A DNA stretch of 64,000 bases from Artemisia argyi (Eukaryota > Streptophyta > Magnoliopsida > Asterales > Asteraceae), in contig CM060687.1 of assembly GCA_030686995.1 (NCBI GenBank), forward strand, positions 169,618,090 through 169,682,089. Reading direction: 5' to 3'. The translations under genes were made by a program, and so were the position numbers. The notes under the pieces are model-generated. The model was not told where the DNA came from. It saw only the letters and a list, made by a program, of their open reading frames with translations, and made no database searches. Numbering within the stretch: the first letter of the stretch is position 1; every line of letters starts with the position of its first letter. Positions 53,177-64,000 of this stretch are shown piece by piece.

Positions 53177-53706
53177 TTTTTAACTGTTAGTCATGACACA
53201 TTTCAAAATCTTGTGATTAGAAAGTTAAGTAGGAATGAAAGGTATAAGGAAATATCATTTCTCTTAAATAAAATGGTTGATTTCTCGTGATATAAGGATA
53301 TTCTCATATTTATTTTGAATATCATTGGTCATGTTGAATTTTTTGTGAGAGTAAAATAGAAAGTGGGTCATCATTGTAAGATCTTTATTTTATTTAACTT
53401 CAAATGTACACTCGCAACAATTAGAACATTGTCTATCATGCTCAAAATGAACATTAAAGAATCTCATTCCTTTCTTATATGTTAGATTTCATGGTTAAGG
53501 TTGAGTCTTTGACTTAGGGGTGTTTCTTTTTTATATTAATAAGTCTTAATGAGGAGATAGTGATGGACCACACATATAATATGTTTCTTTATCTGGTCTA
53601 CATGAGGAGAGGAAGCAAATAGTGCTCCTCCCATTAAGGCTGCGTTTGTTTTTTTTTTTTCCAGCCTCTTAACGCCTCTTAACGCCTCTGAATGGGCACT
53701 ATGTCT
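53177..53706. other. Spacer left of the chromovirus element
   Basis: AT-rich with no gene. CCTCTTAACGCCTCTTAACG is a small tandem repeat near 53665. The five bases before the LTR are ATGTC. Confidence 0.5.
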
Positions 53707-56700
53707 GTAACACCCCCAAAAGTCGTTAATAACAGCGGAAGACTTAACATGTCAGCGGAAGACTTTCGGGGTATTACTTCGAGGATCTTTGTCACAATTA
53801 TAGTAAACATCACAAAGTGAAGTATTAAAGTTTAATTTATTTCAAAATACCAAATATCTGAGATACAAGACATTATTAAGTTAAGAACGTGTTTTATTCT
53901 GAAGGAAAATAAGTAGTTTATTATGGTTCTTGTCATGCTTTTGCCCACTCCGTGCCATCCAGATCCGTTTTCGTTTAGTTACCTGAGATAAACATGCTAA
54001 AGTCAACATAAAGTTGAGTGATATTCATAGGTTTGAGTTTAAGAGTTTGAATCACAAGTTAAGAATGTATTGTAATCACATACAATCAATATGTTAAAAA
54101 TCAATGTTCCTGTTATTGCCTTAAGCTCATGATACTCAACGATTAACAGCCAATCATAAATATGTATTATGATGGTAAGTAATAGGCCCCCAAAGATAGG
54201 TATTTGTCAATAACCTATTTATAAGAACAATAAAGTGCGCCTGGTGTTTTCTCCAACAACCAAACGAGGATTGTCAATCACTAATAGTACTATTCACAAT
54301 TATTTACGTTCACCCTTCAAGTGATTAAGGTTCATGATCGAGGGACTTCTGACAATAGTAACTTAAGCAAATAACATTGGCCTGACGGTATTTCAATACC
54401 CGGTATAAAAGACTTGTGTTCGAGTTTTAAGCATGTATCCCCCCCACGGGAAAATAGTTAAAGAGTGGGCTATGAAATCACCTTAGTAGTACAGTGGTAT
54501 CGTAGTCTCAACAAAGCAAGGAAACGGCTTCACACAACACAACCTAAAAGATAATGCAAGTTTCAGTTGATAGTCTAAATCTGGTTTTTATCGCGATTAC
54601 TTGTTATATAAGTTTTATTCGTATTATATATATATATAATAAGTTACGTTTTATTATTTATCGTTTTAATATATAATCAAATATATATAATAAATATAGA
54701 ATTATTTATCAAAAGTAAATATTTCAATTCGATCCTTAATGTTTTATCAATCTTACACTTTTTACCCTTAACGGAAAATATTTACGCCGTTAGTCCAAAA
54801 GTTATATATATTTACATTTTTAGTCCAAATATCAAATATATACATTTATTATCCTTAAGTTTCAATATTTACAGTTTATACCCCTTATAAAACAGTTTTT
54901 ATACTTTTCACTAAAGTTTATCAATTTGGCAATTTTAGTCCTTATCCCTCGTATATTTGCAAAAATGGTCCCAACTTTACCAAATTCAAAACTTAACAAT
55001 TTTATTAGTTCATTAAGCTCAAAACATTTAGAAAAGTTTAGTTCGATAGCTTATTAGCTTATTCTAAGCTTATTTCGTTTATTGGGCTTAACGAGCCAAA
55101 ATAAGGGCCCGTTAATAATTTGAGATCCATTGGGCTTACGAGACCTTTGGGCCTGACCTTGGACTCATTTTTATAGTACAAAAATGTTATGAAACAGCTT
55201 AAAGCACCAGCTTATCGAATAAGCTTAGTGGACAGCTTATCGGGCTAATAAGCCCACTTGGCTTATTTAGTTTTATACAAAAAATTGTTTTGGTCGCGTA
55301 GAAAGGGGTCGGGTAAATAGGTTAAACGAGCTAGTTAGGTCGAATGAAAAGTGTTCTCTAATTGTTTACCAAGGTGACAATGGGGTCGAGCAATAAAAAG
55401 GCATGGTTATGTGTTGAGTTTTTAAATGGCGAGACTAAAGTAAACGTTCCAACTTATTTCATAAAACAGTTTCATAGCTAAAAAAATATTCTAAGTCTCA
55501 AAATATTCTAAGTGTTGAAAATATTTCGAATGTGCCCAAATGACTTCTAAACGTGTCGAGTTTAATGTCAAATCGTTATTATTACTATTAAAACTTTATG
55601 GCTCTCAATTGTTAGCTTATTGAACATAAAGAAAGTCGAATAAAACATATAGGTTACGTTTGTATATTTCAAAATAACGGGTCAAAGTAAATGTGTAAAA
55701 ACTAAAATAACGAAATGAAAATATAACAAAGGGGACTCCGTGTCTCACCTCACCACTTGGGGTGGAGTTCTCGTACGTATGGTTTGAAATGGGTACGTGG
55801 GATCAAGGTACTATGGTTCACTCCTAGCAAGGTTCACAACGAGCTATTTGGTTCCTCCTTGGATCACTTGTGCACTTCGTACTTGTTTTCTACTTCTTGT
55901 CCCGATCTTGACTTGTAAACTCCACGTAAATTTTATTATGGTGTGTTTGAGGGTGTGAGATTAGTTAGGGTTGCATGGGATGCTTATATAGTGAGTTTTG
56001 AGAGTGGTGATAAGCACAAGAAGTTTACAAACGCTTGTGTTGGCTCGTTTGCATGGGGTGGCACCACAAGCATGACCAATCGAGTTCTAGCAACAAGAAG
56101 AATATGTAAGACTGAATCCTATTCATTCCTGACATCAAATAATGAGTATAGTGTTCAAATTTATGTAATTGGTGTGATAGAGAGGTGCTAAGAAATGTTT
56201 GGCCACGTTTTGGCTTATCACTTCAAAGTGAGTTTGTAGTTTTACCTTGGGCTTATTCAAGGTAGTAAATGAACGAGAGAGTGAGTATTTAGTATCAATT
56301 CTGATTCTATGGCACTAGGGGAGACGAGGTAAACAAAAATATAGGTAAGTTGTGTGTAGAAATCGTGAGATAATCGGGTGCGTTTGGGAGTGTCGCGACT
56401 AGCACAAATAAAGAAAGAAAAGAAAAAAATTTCATAAGGGTGCGTTTGGGCTTTGAGTCCTTTGGGCTTGGGGTTCCGTCTGGCCCAGCAGAAAAGGAAA
56501 AACAAAAATATAAAATGGTCCGTTTGGTTTGTTATTTGGGTTTAAGGCCCAATGAGTCAATGGGGCCCACCTGGTGTGTTTTGAGAGTCGGGTTACGATC
56601 AAATAATATTAATGAGTGATCTCGAGAATTTTCGTAGGCTCCGGGAATATATAAATATTGTATGGTATTTAATTGAAACGTATATTATAAAAATATAAAC

Positions 56701-56917
56701 GTTTAAAATATATTCACGATAATTTAGACTATCTAGGTTTGTGTGCAAGCAACGTTTCTAAGCAAAAGATAAATCACAATTTACGGTTGTGATTTATATA
56801 TATATATAAAAAAAATTTTGTCATACGTAAAAGTGGGTATTTAAATAACGTAATAACTTGTAAGTATTTACTAACCGTTGGGAAAATTACGAGAGGCTAC
56901 AGTACATACATCTTACA
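53707..56917 (-). repeat. 3' LTR (3211 bp) of the chromovirus
   Basis: It begins TGTAACACCCCC on the plus strand and ends ATCTTACA at 56917, so the termini are inverted TGTAA/TTACA. The left part is repeated from 63016. On the minus strand the LTR is preceded by TTCCGGGACGGAATTCAC, the usual polypurine-tract neighbourhood of this lineage. Short frames inside (55943-56191, 56257-56505) are not supported as genes. Confidence 0.88.
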
Positions 56918-56964
56918 GTGAATTCCGTCCCGGAATTCGAGTTTAGGAGGGTCGCCAAGGGTGT

Positions 56965-59900
56965 CTAAGAGAAGAGGTGTGGGTACTTGGTGCGAATCTG
57001 GTCCTCGCGTTCCCAAGTATACTCTGGTCCTCGTTTAGAGTTCCAACGAACTTTTATGATAGGGATACGGTTTTGTTTCAGTTGTTTGACTTCTCTATCC
57101 ATGATTTCTACTGGTTCCTCGGTAAAAACGAGTTTGTCATCAAGTTGTAATTCTTTCAATGGAATGACCAAAGATTCATCGGATAAACACTTCTTGAGGT
57201 TTGACACATGAAAAGTGTTGTGAATTCTACTAAGTTCCTCGGGTAGTTCAAGTTTATATGCCATGGGTCCAATTCTTTCTAGGATTTTGAATGGACCGAT
57301 GTATCTTGGGTTTAATTTTCCCCTCTTTCCGAATCGTATCATTCCTTTCCATGGTGATACTTTTAACATAACTTTATCTCCGATCTGAAAATCCATGGGT
57401 TTTCTTTTTAGGTCGGCGTAACTTTTCTGTCTGTCTCTAGCGGTTTGTAAACGTTGTTTGATTTTTATGATTTTCTCGGTTGTCTCATGAATTAGATCCG
57501 GTCCTGTGAGTTGTATTTCTCCGACTTCTGCCCAGCAAACGGGTGATCTACACTTTCTACCGTAAAGTGCTTCGAATGGTGCTGCCTTGATACTGGTATG
57601 ATAACTGTTGTTGTATGAGAATTCTGCCAATGGTAAGTGTTTGTCCCAACCTTTTCCGAAGTCTATAACACAAGCGCGTAGCATATCTTCTAAGGTTTGT
57701 ATAGTTCTCTCACTTTGACCATCGGTTTGTGGGTGATAGGCTGTACTCATATCCAGCTTTGTTCCTAAAGCTTTTTGCAATGATTTCCAAAAATGAGACG
57801 TGAAACGACTGTCACGATCTGATATAATGGAAATCGGCACTCCATGTCGTGACACAATTTCTTTCAGATATATCTGAGCAAGTGTGTTCATTTCATCAGT
57901 TTCTTTGATTGGTAGAAAATGAGCTGACTTGGTGAGACGATCAACGATAACCCATATCGTATCGTAGCCAGTAGAGGTTTTGGGAAGTTTGGTGATGAAG
58001 TCCATTGTAATACGTTCCCATTTCCACATAGGGAGTTCGGGTTGGGTGAGTAATCCGGAGGGTTTCTGGTATTCTGCTTTTACTCTTGAACATGTTAGAC
58101 ATTTACTGACGTACTCAGCGATGTCGGCCTTCATGTTCGGCCACCAATATAGTTTCTTAAGATCCTGGTACATCTTGTCGGAACCTGGGTGAATGGAGTA
58201 TTTTGATTTGTGAGACTCATGCATGATAAGGTCACGAATACCTCCGAAGAGAGGAATCCAGCTTCTTTCCTTGAAACAAAGCATTCCATCTGATCTTTTC
58301 ACAAATCCGTTTTCGTTTTCCGGCATACCAAAAATCTTTTCAATTGGTTGATTTTCTTTCTTGAGAGCTTCGCTCTGGGCGATAATGATTTGCGTTGGAA
58401 GGGGTGAACAAATAGTCATGCCTAACGATCTAACCCTGAGAGGTTTTAGTCTTTCTTTCCGGCTTAATGCATCTGCTACTACATTAGCCTTTCCTGGGTG
58501 ATAACGGATTTCACAATCATAATCACTAAGCAATTCTAACCAACGGCGTTGTCTCATGTTTAAATCCTTTTGATCTAGGATGTGTTGGAGACTTTTGTGA
58601 TCTGTAAACACGATACACTTAGTGCCGTATAGATAGTGTCTCCATAACTTGAGAGCGAATACTATTGCTCCTAGTTCTAGATCATGGGTTGTGTAATTTT
58701 CCTCATGTTTCTTCAGTTGACGTGAGGCATAAGCTATTACCTTATCTCGTTGCATCAAAACTGCACCTAAACCATGGTACGAAGCGTCACAATATAGCAC
58801 GAAATCTTTGCTTCCTTCGGGCAATGCTAGTATTGGAGCTTCACAAAGTTTTTGTTTTAACAGTTGGAAGGCTGATTCTGCTTCTTGTCCCCAGACGTAC
58901 TTTTCGTCCTTTTGGGTCAACTTGGTCAATGGTTTTGAGATTTTTGAGAAACCTTCAATAAATCTCCGGTAGTAACCTGCAAGACCTAAAAATTGACGTA
59001 CTTCTGTGGGAGTTGTAGGTGATGACCATTCTTTAACTGCTTCTATCTTTGCTGGATCCACGTGGATACCTTGACTACTGATTATGTGTCCCAAAAATTG
59101 CACCGTGGGAATCCAAAAGTCGCATTTTGAGAATTTTGCGTACAACTTTTCCTTCCTAAGTAACTCTAGGATTGTTCTCAAATGATTGGCATGTTCCTCT
59201 TTGTTACGAGAGTAGATCAGAATGTCGTCAATGAATACTATCACGAATTTGTCCAAATATGGCTTGCATACTCGGTTCATTAGGTCCATAAACACAGCGG
59301 GTGCGTTCGTTAGACCAAATGGCATTACCTGAAATTCATAGTGTCCATAACGGGTTCTGAAGGCTGTCTTGGGAATATCTTCTTCCCGAACTCTCAATTG
59401 ATGGTATCCTGACCTTAGATCAATCTTCGAGTATACACTCGATCCTTGTAATTGATCAAACAAATCGTCTATTCTAGGTAAAGGATATCGGTTCTTTATA
59501 GTGAGTTTGTTTAACTCTCGGTAATCTATGCACATTCGGAATGATCCGTCTTTCTTTTTAACAAATAGAACTGGGGCTCCCCAAGGTGATGAACTTGGTC
59601 TGATGAAACCTTTATCGGATAATTCCTTTAGTTGTTCCGATAGTTCCTCCATTTCGGAAGGTGCCAACCTGTAAGGTGCTTTTGCTACTGGTGCCGCTCC
59701 AGGCACTAGTTCAATTTGGAACTCTACTTGACGAGTCGGTGGAAGACCGGGCAGATCTTCAGGAAATACTTCGGGGAATTCCTTAACGATAGGTACATCT
59801 TTGAGTTGTTTCTCGGTTAACTTACTTTCCGTCACCTGAACCATGAATACATGACATCCTTCGTTCATGTATTTTATCATTCTGAGGCATGAGATGATTC

Positions 59901-61458
59901 CGTATCGGCTTTTATTCTTGTCTCCATGGATAACGAGGGTTTCATTCTTAAGAGGAATGTGTATGGCTTTCTCGTCACAATGAATCTTAGCATGATGTTT
60001 GGATAACCAATCCATTCCGATGATAGCATCAAAACTACCGAGTTGGACAGGCATCAGGTCAATAGGAAAAGACTCTCCTACGAGGGTTAAGGTACAATCT
60101 TTTAAAACAGAGTTGGTGCTAATTAAGTTTCCATTGGCCATTTCTATCTCGTATGTGGTGTTTAGCTTAGAAGGATTAGAGTTAATGAAAGGGGCAAACG
60201 TATCTGACACGAAGCTCTTATCTGCTCCAGAATCAAATAACACTCTAGCATTATGATGATTTAATAAGAACGTACCCGTGACAACGTCGGGGTTTTGTGG
60301 TTCATTTTCATTTCCCATCACGTATGCTCTTGCTCGTGCAGTGTTCTGACCATTTCCTTTTGGACAGCGGTTCTTGAAGTGTCCAGTTTCTCCGCATGAG
60401 TAACATGTTGGTGCTATTGGTTGTAGGTTGCTGCCGGTAGCAGGGGTCCTACAATCTTTTATGGCATGACCTATCCTTTGGCATTTATGGCATTTTACTG
60501 TACAAGCACCATTGTGATGGAGCTTGCATCGGTTGCACTGTGGCTTAATACCTTGGTATCCATTACCATTGGTTGCCGTAAATACCTTAGGGGGTTCTTG
60601 TCGTTGGTTCTGTTGTTGACGATGTGGGTTCTTGTTCTGGTGTTGTTGTTGGTTGATCCTGTTGTAGTTGTTGTTGTTGTGGTGATGGTTGTTGTTGTGA
60701 TGGCCGTTGTGGTAGTGATTGTGGTTTTGATGGTGGGTGGTTCTCCTGTCATCGAGCTTTCTTTTGAGTTCGTTGCACTTGATTTCGCGGTCTAGGAGTT
60801 TTTGTGCTAGCTCCATTGCGACTTCTAGTGATGGTGGATTGGATGCTGTGACGTTTCCTTCAATATTCCGGGGAAGACCTTCAATATACTTCTCCAGAAT
60901 TTTCTCTAAATCTGGTACGATAGAAGGACATAATGCCATTAGCTCGTGGAATCTCCTGTTGTAAGCCCTAAGATCGATTCCTTTGACTGCAAGGATATGG
61001 AATTCGTCTTCCAGTTTCCTTATTTCGGATCGAGGATAGTACTTCTTTAGGATCTTGGCTTTGAATTCCGTCCAAGAGAGTCGGTACGCTGCTTCTGTAC
61101 CTAAAGTTTGAGTTGTAGCGGTCCACCATGACAAAGCGTCATCCATTAAGGTTCCTGTGGCAAATGTGACCCTGTTGTTTTCTGAGCATCCACTCCTTTG
61201 GAATACTGTTTCGCATCTCTCGAACCAATGGGCGAGTTTAGTTATCCCTTCAGTACCCATGAAGTAAGTTGGCTGACAAGCCATAAAGTCTTTATAGGTA
61301 CATTGGCGAGGTGTGGGAGCAACATTTCTTGCCGGTTGTGCGTTAGCATTTGCTTGTTCGGCTAAGGCTGCATTGATTCCATTGGTGATTGCTTGTTGGA
61401 TTTCTTCCGGGGTCATGGTTGCTGCTGAGGTAGTGGTCGCGGTTCTCTTAGGTGCCAT
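56965..61458 (-). CDS. Gag-Pol polyprotein, chromovirus (1497 aa)
   Basis: Domains in order: Gag (about 60-230); a cysteine cluster about 305-365 with [26 protein letters not shown] and [14 protein letters not shown] (two perfect CCHC knuckles); retropepsin near 409 ([11 protein letters not shown]); RT about 590-790 with FIDDILIYS near 741; RNase H near 890 ([10 protein letters not shown]); integrase with an HHCC finger ([17 protein letters not shown], about 1090-1125) and a DDE core ([27 protein letters not shown] to about 1250). A chromodomain ends the protein ([17 protein letters not shown]). Chromodomains guide integration to marked chromatin. One frame from MAPKRT to stop with no lesion. 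Catalytic residues that I can see are present. Confidence 0.96.
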   Translation of the reverse strand: MAPKRTATTTSAATMTPEEIQQAITNGINAALAEQANANAQPARNVAPTPRQCTYKDFMACQPTYFMGTEGITKLAHWFERCETVFQRSGCSENNRVTFATGTLMDDALSWWTATTQTLGTEAAYRLSWTEFKAKILKKYYPRSEIRKLEDEFHILAVKGIDLRAYNRRFHELMALCPSIVPDLEKILEKYIEGLPRNIEGNVTASNPPSLEVAMELAQKLLDREIKCNELKRKLDDRRTTHHQNHNHYHNGHHNNNHHHNNNNYNRINQQQHQNKNPHRQQQNQRQEPPKVFTATNGNGYQGIKPQCNRCKLHHNGACTVKCHKCQRIGHAIKDCRTPATGSNLQPIAPTCYSCGETGHFKNRCPKGNGQNTARARAYVMGNENEPQNPDVVTGTFLLNHHNARVLFDSGADKSFVSDTFAPFINSNPSKLNTTYEIEMANGNLISTNSVLKDCTLTLVGESFPIDLMPVQLGSFDAIIGMDWLSKHHAKIHCDEKAIHIPLKNETLVIHGDKNKSRYGIISCLRMIKYMNEGCHVFMVQVTESKLTEKQLKDVPIVKEFPEVFPEDLPGLPPTRQVEFQIELVPGAAPVAKAPYRLAPSEMEELSEQLKELSDKGFIRPSSSPWGAPVLFVKKKDGSFRMCIDYRELNKLTIKNRYPLPRIDDLFDQLQGSSVYSKIDLRSGYHQLRVREEDIPKTAFRTRYGHYEFQVMPFGLTNAPAVFMDLMNRVCKPYLDKFVIVFIDDILIYSRNKEEHANHLRTILELLRKEKLYAKFSKCDFWIPTVQFLGHIISSQGIHVDPAKIEAVKEWSSPTTPTEVRQFLGLAGYYRRFIEGFSKISKPLTKLTQKDEKYVWGQEAESAFQLLKQKLCEAPILALPEGSKDFVLYCDASYHGLGAVLMQRDKVIAYASRQLKKHEENYTTHDLELGAIVFALKLWRHYLYGTKCIVFTDHKSLQHILDQKDLNMRQRRWLELLSDYDCEIRYHPGKANVVADALSRKERLKPLRVRSLGMTICSPLPTQIIIAQSEALKKENQPIEKIFGMPENENGFVKRSDGMLCFKERSWIPLFGGIRDLIMHESHKSKYSIHPGSDKMYQDLKKLYWWPNMKADIAEYVSKCLTCSRVKAEYQKPSGLLTQPELPMWKWERITMDFITKLPKTSTGYDTIWVIVDRLTKSAHFLPIKETDEMNTLAQIYLKEIVSRHGVPISIISDRDSRFTSHFWKSLQKALGTKLDMSTAYHPQTDGQSERTIQTLEDMLRACVIDFGKGWDKHLPLAEFSYNNSYHTSIKAAPFEALYGRKCRSPVCWAEVGEIQLTGPDLIHETTEKIIKIKQRLQTARDRQKSYADLKRKPMDFQIGDKVMLKVSPWKGMIRFGKRGKLNPRYIGPFKILERIGPMAYKLELPEELSRIHNTFHVSNLKKCLSDESLVIPLKELQLDDKLVFTEEPVEIMDREVKQLKQNRIPIIKVRWNSKRGPEYTWEREDQIRTKYPHLFS

Positions 61459-61742
61459 ATTCCTAAAAATGAGAATATATTTTCAGAATTTTCATAATAA
61501 CCATCTTGTGTTAGACGTTTTAGTAACATCAATAGGTTCAAAGTTATAATAGTGTCACATATATCACGATGCAATATACGATATCATAACACTTCTGAAA
61601 ATAAAGTAAACATAACATCATTGATTAGATTGTCGTTTTGAGTTTACATCACTTATTTATTCTTGTTGACATATCTCTAGGACATTCAAATACAAGTTAT
61701 TACTGTGATGTGGGTGAGGCTACATCGACAATCTATGGCATT
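61459..61742. other. Spacer between accessory ORF and gag
   Basis: 284 bp, AT-rich, with stops in all minus frames that I checked. A splice or internal start would be needed to express both ORFs; no clear signal recognised. Confidence 0.5.
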
Positions 61743-62780
61743 CTAGGGTTTTCCTTGGTTATCATCAAGACGACGTTCTAGTTCCTGAATTTTGGCGGCC
61801 ATGGTTTCTATGATTTGGTCTCGGTCTCTCTCCCTAGCTTGTGTTTCTTGTTGTGCACGTCGCAGAGACATGACTTGGGCTCTTGTGGTGTCGAGAGCTT
61901 GATCGATGTCACACATGATGTCCTTGTTTATGGTGTTAGCAGAGCAAAGTAATCCGATGAATTCCATAGCTTCACCGAATTGGGTACTTAGTTGTTCAAT
62001 TATGGTTCCCATCTCTAGGTGTCCTATCACAAGTTGTTCTATCTCAGCTGACATGACTTCTATCAGTTCATTAGGGATGTTGTTCACTAAGGTGGCTATG
62101 GCGTCTAACCTGTCTTCATGTCTTACTAACCTAGCTGCCAAGAGTGGTATGGTATGGTGAATGGGTTCTCCAGTGACTGGAAGGATCTTAGATGCAGCAA
62201 ATGATGATCTTTCACCAAGTTCTCTGTTGGTGGGAGTACCTTCTTGAGATCTCCAGTACTTAAGGATTGGTAGTAGAAATGACCATTTGCGAGCATTGAC
62301 CCGCTTACGAGCCTTATGGTTGGTTCTTGCATAATAGTAAGGATCTGAGGAGGTAGGACGAATCTGGTAATTCCTTGGTTGATAAGGCAGAGGAGTACTG
62401 GAAGTTTTCACAGGTGGTGGACTGTTGATTGTTACTGGTACGGTAGTAGTTTGCTGATAAAATATACTAGGTAGTATCACTGGTTCTGCAGTTGGAGCAA
62501 CTTCCTTTTTCCATTTAGTATCATCCCAGATGTCTTTTTCTTCAGCATATGAAAGAGCTTTTCCAGCAGTGGCTGGTTCATAAGGCTGGAATGGAGAAGT
62601 TTGCTTGCTGCGTCTGATTGGACCAGATGATGCTTGAGGTGAAGTAAAGGATTGCTGACTTTCCTTATTCTTGTCTGTTGTAGGTGACACAGTCATTGGA
62701 GCAAGAGTTGGTACAATAGGTGTAGAGCTCTCAGTTTCCGAATCCGATAACAAAACAATGAAGTTGGGTTTGGAAGACAT
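61743..62780 (-). CDS. Accessory ORF upstream of gag (345 aa), function unknown
   Basis: The open frame begins at a Met at 62828, but the Met at 62780 (MSSKPNFIVLLSDSE) is a more natural start, giving 345 aa. Residues 8-15 (IVLLSDSE) fit a SUMO-interacting motif: four hydrophobic residues and then an acidic/Ser run. Residues about 16-150 are Ser/Thr/Pro-rich and look disordered. 156-165 (KARKRVNARK) is a candidate nuclear localisation signal. About 210-345 is helical and heptad-like, ending in a charged coiled coil (RRAQQETQARERDRD, KIQELERRLDD). It has no gag, protease or polymerase motif. It lies between the primer-binding site and gag, where chromoviruses normally have only a leader. The frame is intact, like gag-pol, which argues for selection. 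All functions are inferred. Confidence 0.75.
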   Translation of the reverse strand: MSSKPNFIVLLSDSETESSTPIVPTLAPMTVSPTTDKNKESQQSFTSPQASSGPIRRSKQTSPFQPYEPATAGKALSYAEEKDIWDDTKWKKEVAPTAEPVILPSIFYQQTTTVPVTINSPPPVKTSSTPLPYQPRNYQIRPTSSDPYYYARTNHKARKRVNARKWSFLLPILKYWRSQEGTPTNRELGERSSFAASKILPVTGEPIHHTIPLLAARLVRHEDRLDAIATLVNNIPNELIEVMSAEIEQLVIGHLEMGTIIEQLSTQFGEAMEFIGLLCSANTINKDIMCDIDQALDTTRAQVMSLRRAQQETQARERDRDQIIETMAAKIQELERRLDDNQGKP

Positions 62781-62997
62781 GGTACTGTAATAATCCCGAT
62801 TAGTAAACATAGTTATTAGCAAAATCATAGCATGTAAGCATATATCAAGTTATATAAGTAAGAAATAATGAGAAGTAACTTTTCTACCAAATGTTGGAAT
62901 GTAGGCACGGAGGGCATGAAGTGGTATTTTGTAAAAATGGTCCAGTTAAAGTGTAGTTATAGTCCAATGTTTAAAAACATCTGGTTCTCTATAACCG

Positions 62998-63012
62998 TGG
63001 CTCTGAATACCA
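62998..63012 (-). other. Primer-binding site, initiator tRNA-Met type
   Basis: The minus strand reads TGGTATTCAGAGCCA three bases inside the 5' LTR. It matches the usual tRNA-iMet complement of chromoviruses except for one extra T (TGGTATCAGAGC is the common form). Confidence 0.88.
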
Positions 63013-63015
63013 ATC

Positions 63016-64000
63016 TGTAACACCCCCAAAAGTCGTTAATAACAGCGGAAGACTTAACATGTCAGCGGAAGACTTTCGGGGTATTACTTCGAGGATCTTT
63101 GTCACAATTATAGTAAACATCACAAAGTGAAGTATTAAAGTTTAATTTATTTCAAAATACCAAATATCTGAGATACAAGACATTATTAAGTTAAGAACGT
63201 GTTTTATTCTGAAGGAAAATAAGTAGTTTATTATGGTTCTTGTCATGCTTTTGCCCACTCCGTGCCATCCAGATCCGTTTTCGTTTAGTTACCTGAGATA
63301 AACATGCTAAAGTCAACATAAAGTTGAGTGATATTCATAGGTTTGAGTTTAAGAGTTTGAATCACAAGTTAAGAATGTATTGTAATCACATACAATCAAT
63401 ATGTTAAAAATCAATGTTCCTGTTATTGCCTTAAGCTCATGATACTCAACGATTAACAGCCAATCATAAATATGTATTATGATGGTAAGTAATAGGCCCC
63501 CAAAGATAGGTATTTGTCAATAACCTATTTATAAGAACAATAAAGTGCGCCTGGTGTTTTCTCCAACAACCAAACGAGGATTGTCAATCACTAATAGTAC
63601 TATTCACAATTATTTACGTTCACCCTTCAAGTGATTAAGGTTCATGATCGAGGGACTTCTGACAATAGTAACTTAAGCAAATAACATTGGCCTGACGGTA
63701 TTTCAATACCCGGTATAAAAGACTTGTGTTCGAGTTTTAAGCATGTATCCCCCCCACGGGAAAATAGTTAAAGAGTGGGCTATGAAATCACCTTAGTAGT
63801 ACAGTGGTATCGTAGTCTCAACAAAGCAAGGAAACGGCTTCACACAACACAACCTAAAAGATAATGCAAGTTTCAGTTGATAGTCTAAATCTGGTTTTTA
63901 TCGCGATTACTTGTTATATAAGTTTTATTCGTATTATATATATATATATAATAAGTTACGTTTTATTATTTATCGTTTTAATATATAATCAAATATATAT
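63016..64000 (-). repeat. 5' LTR of the chromovirus (truncated by window end)
   Basis: Same sequence as 53707 onward, starting TGTAACACCCCC. The only difference I find is one added TA in the run near 63940. Confidence 0.93.

Larger units (their letters stand above)
53707..64000 (-). mobile_element. Intact-looking Tekay-like chromovirus LTR retrotransposon (right LTR cut by window)
   Basis: The 3' LTR is at 53707-56917, with gag-pol at 56965-61458, an extra ORF at 61743-62828, the primer-binding site at 62998-63012 and the 5' LTR from 63016 past the window end. The 985 or so comparable LTR bases show no substitutions, only one extra TA in a microsatellite on the right. The Gag-Pol frame is unbroken. 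This is a very young, possibly active copy. The 5' LTR's distal half and the outer flank are outside the window. Confidence 0.93.

Noticed and set aside
55943..56191. 82-aa plus-strand frame in the chromovirus LTR
   Set aside because: Inside a non-coding LTR, opposite to the element's direction, with no similarity that I recognise.

Overview
This is a plant nuclear window. The evidence is three chloroplast ELIP genes with transit peptides, two spliced genes with plant-type introns, and dense plant transposon families. The organism is a eudicot; Asteraceae is my impression from the repeat style, not a demonstrated assignment. About 15 kb is host gene territory and the rest is mobile elements, their relics and AT-rich spacer.

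1-7616: a young, non-autonomous Athila/Tat-type LTR element on the minus strand. Its one long ORF is gag plus protease, joined to an integrase tail without RT, RNase H or integrase core. 7617-12200: relics of a second LTR family (polypurine tract, LTR, 3' tandem repeats), split by foldback element FB1 (9337-11374). 12511-15857: a MITE inside a (TA)n tract, then a Helitron-like segment carrying fragments of an arginyl-tRNA synthetase gene and a proline-rich protein gene. 15906-16679: a hAT MITE.

16700-39900: a tandem array of three ELIP genes (22224-22781, 33686-34234, 38399-38959; all minus strand). Each sits in a repeated unit with a shared 3' flank and a shared upstream block containing CACGTG. 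Transposons entered the units after duplication: a 5-kb LINE in unit 1; foldback element FB2, a Stowaway-like MITE and two TTA-flanked MITEs in unit 2. The spacers hold CACTA ends, SINEs, hAT MITEs, a Harbinger transposase relic and a Helitron end.

40148-51931: two spliced minus-strand genes, a gamma-glutamylcyclotransferase-fold protein (8 exons) and a class-3 mono-/diacylglycerol lipase (7 exons, 639 aa). I rebuilt their exons from reading frame and GT/AG junctions. 53707-64000: an intact-looking chromovirus (Tekay-like) LTR element on the minus strand. It has 3.2-kb LTRs, a 1497-aa Gag-Pol with chromodomain, and an extra 345-aa ORF upstream of gag. The visible parts of its LTRs differ only by one TA unit. 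No tRNA, rRNA or CRISPR locus was seen.
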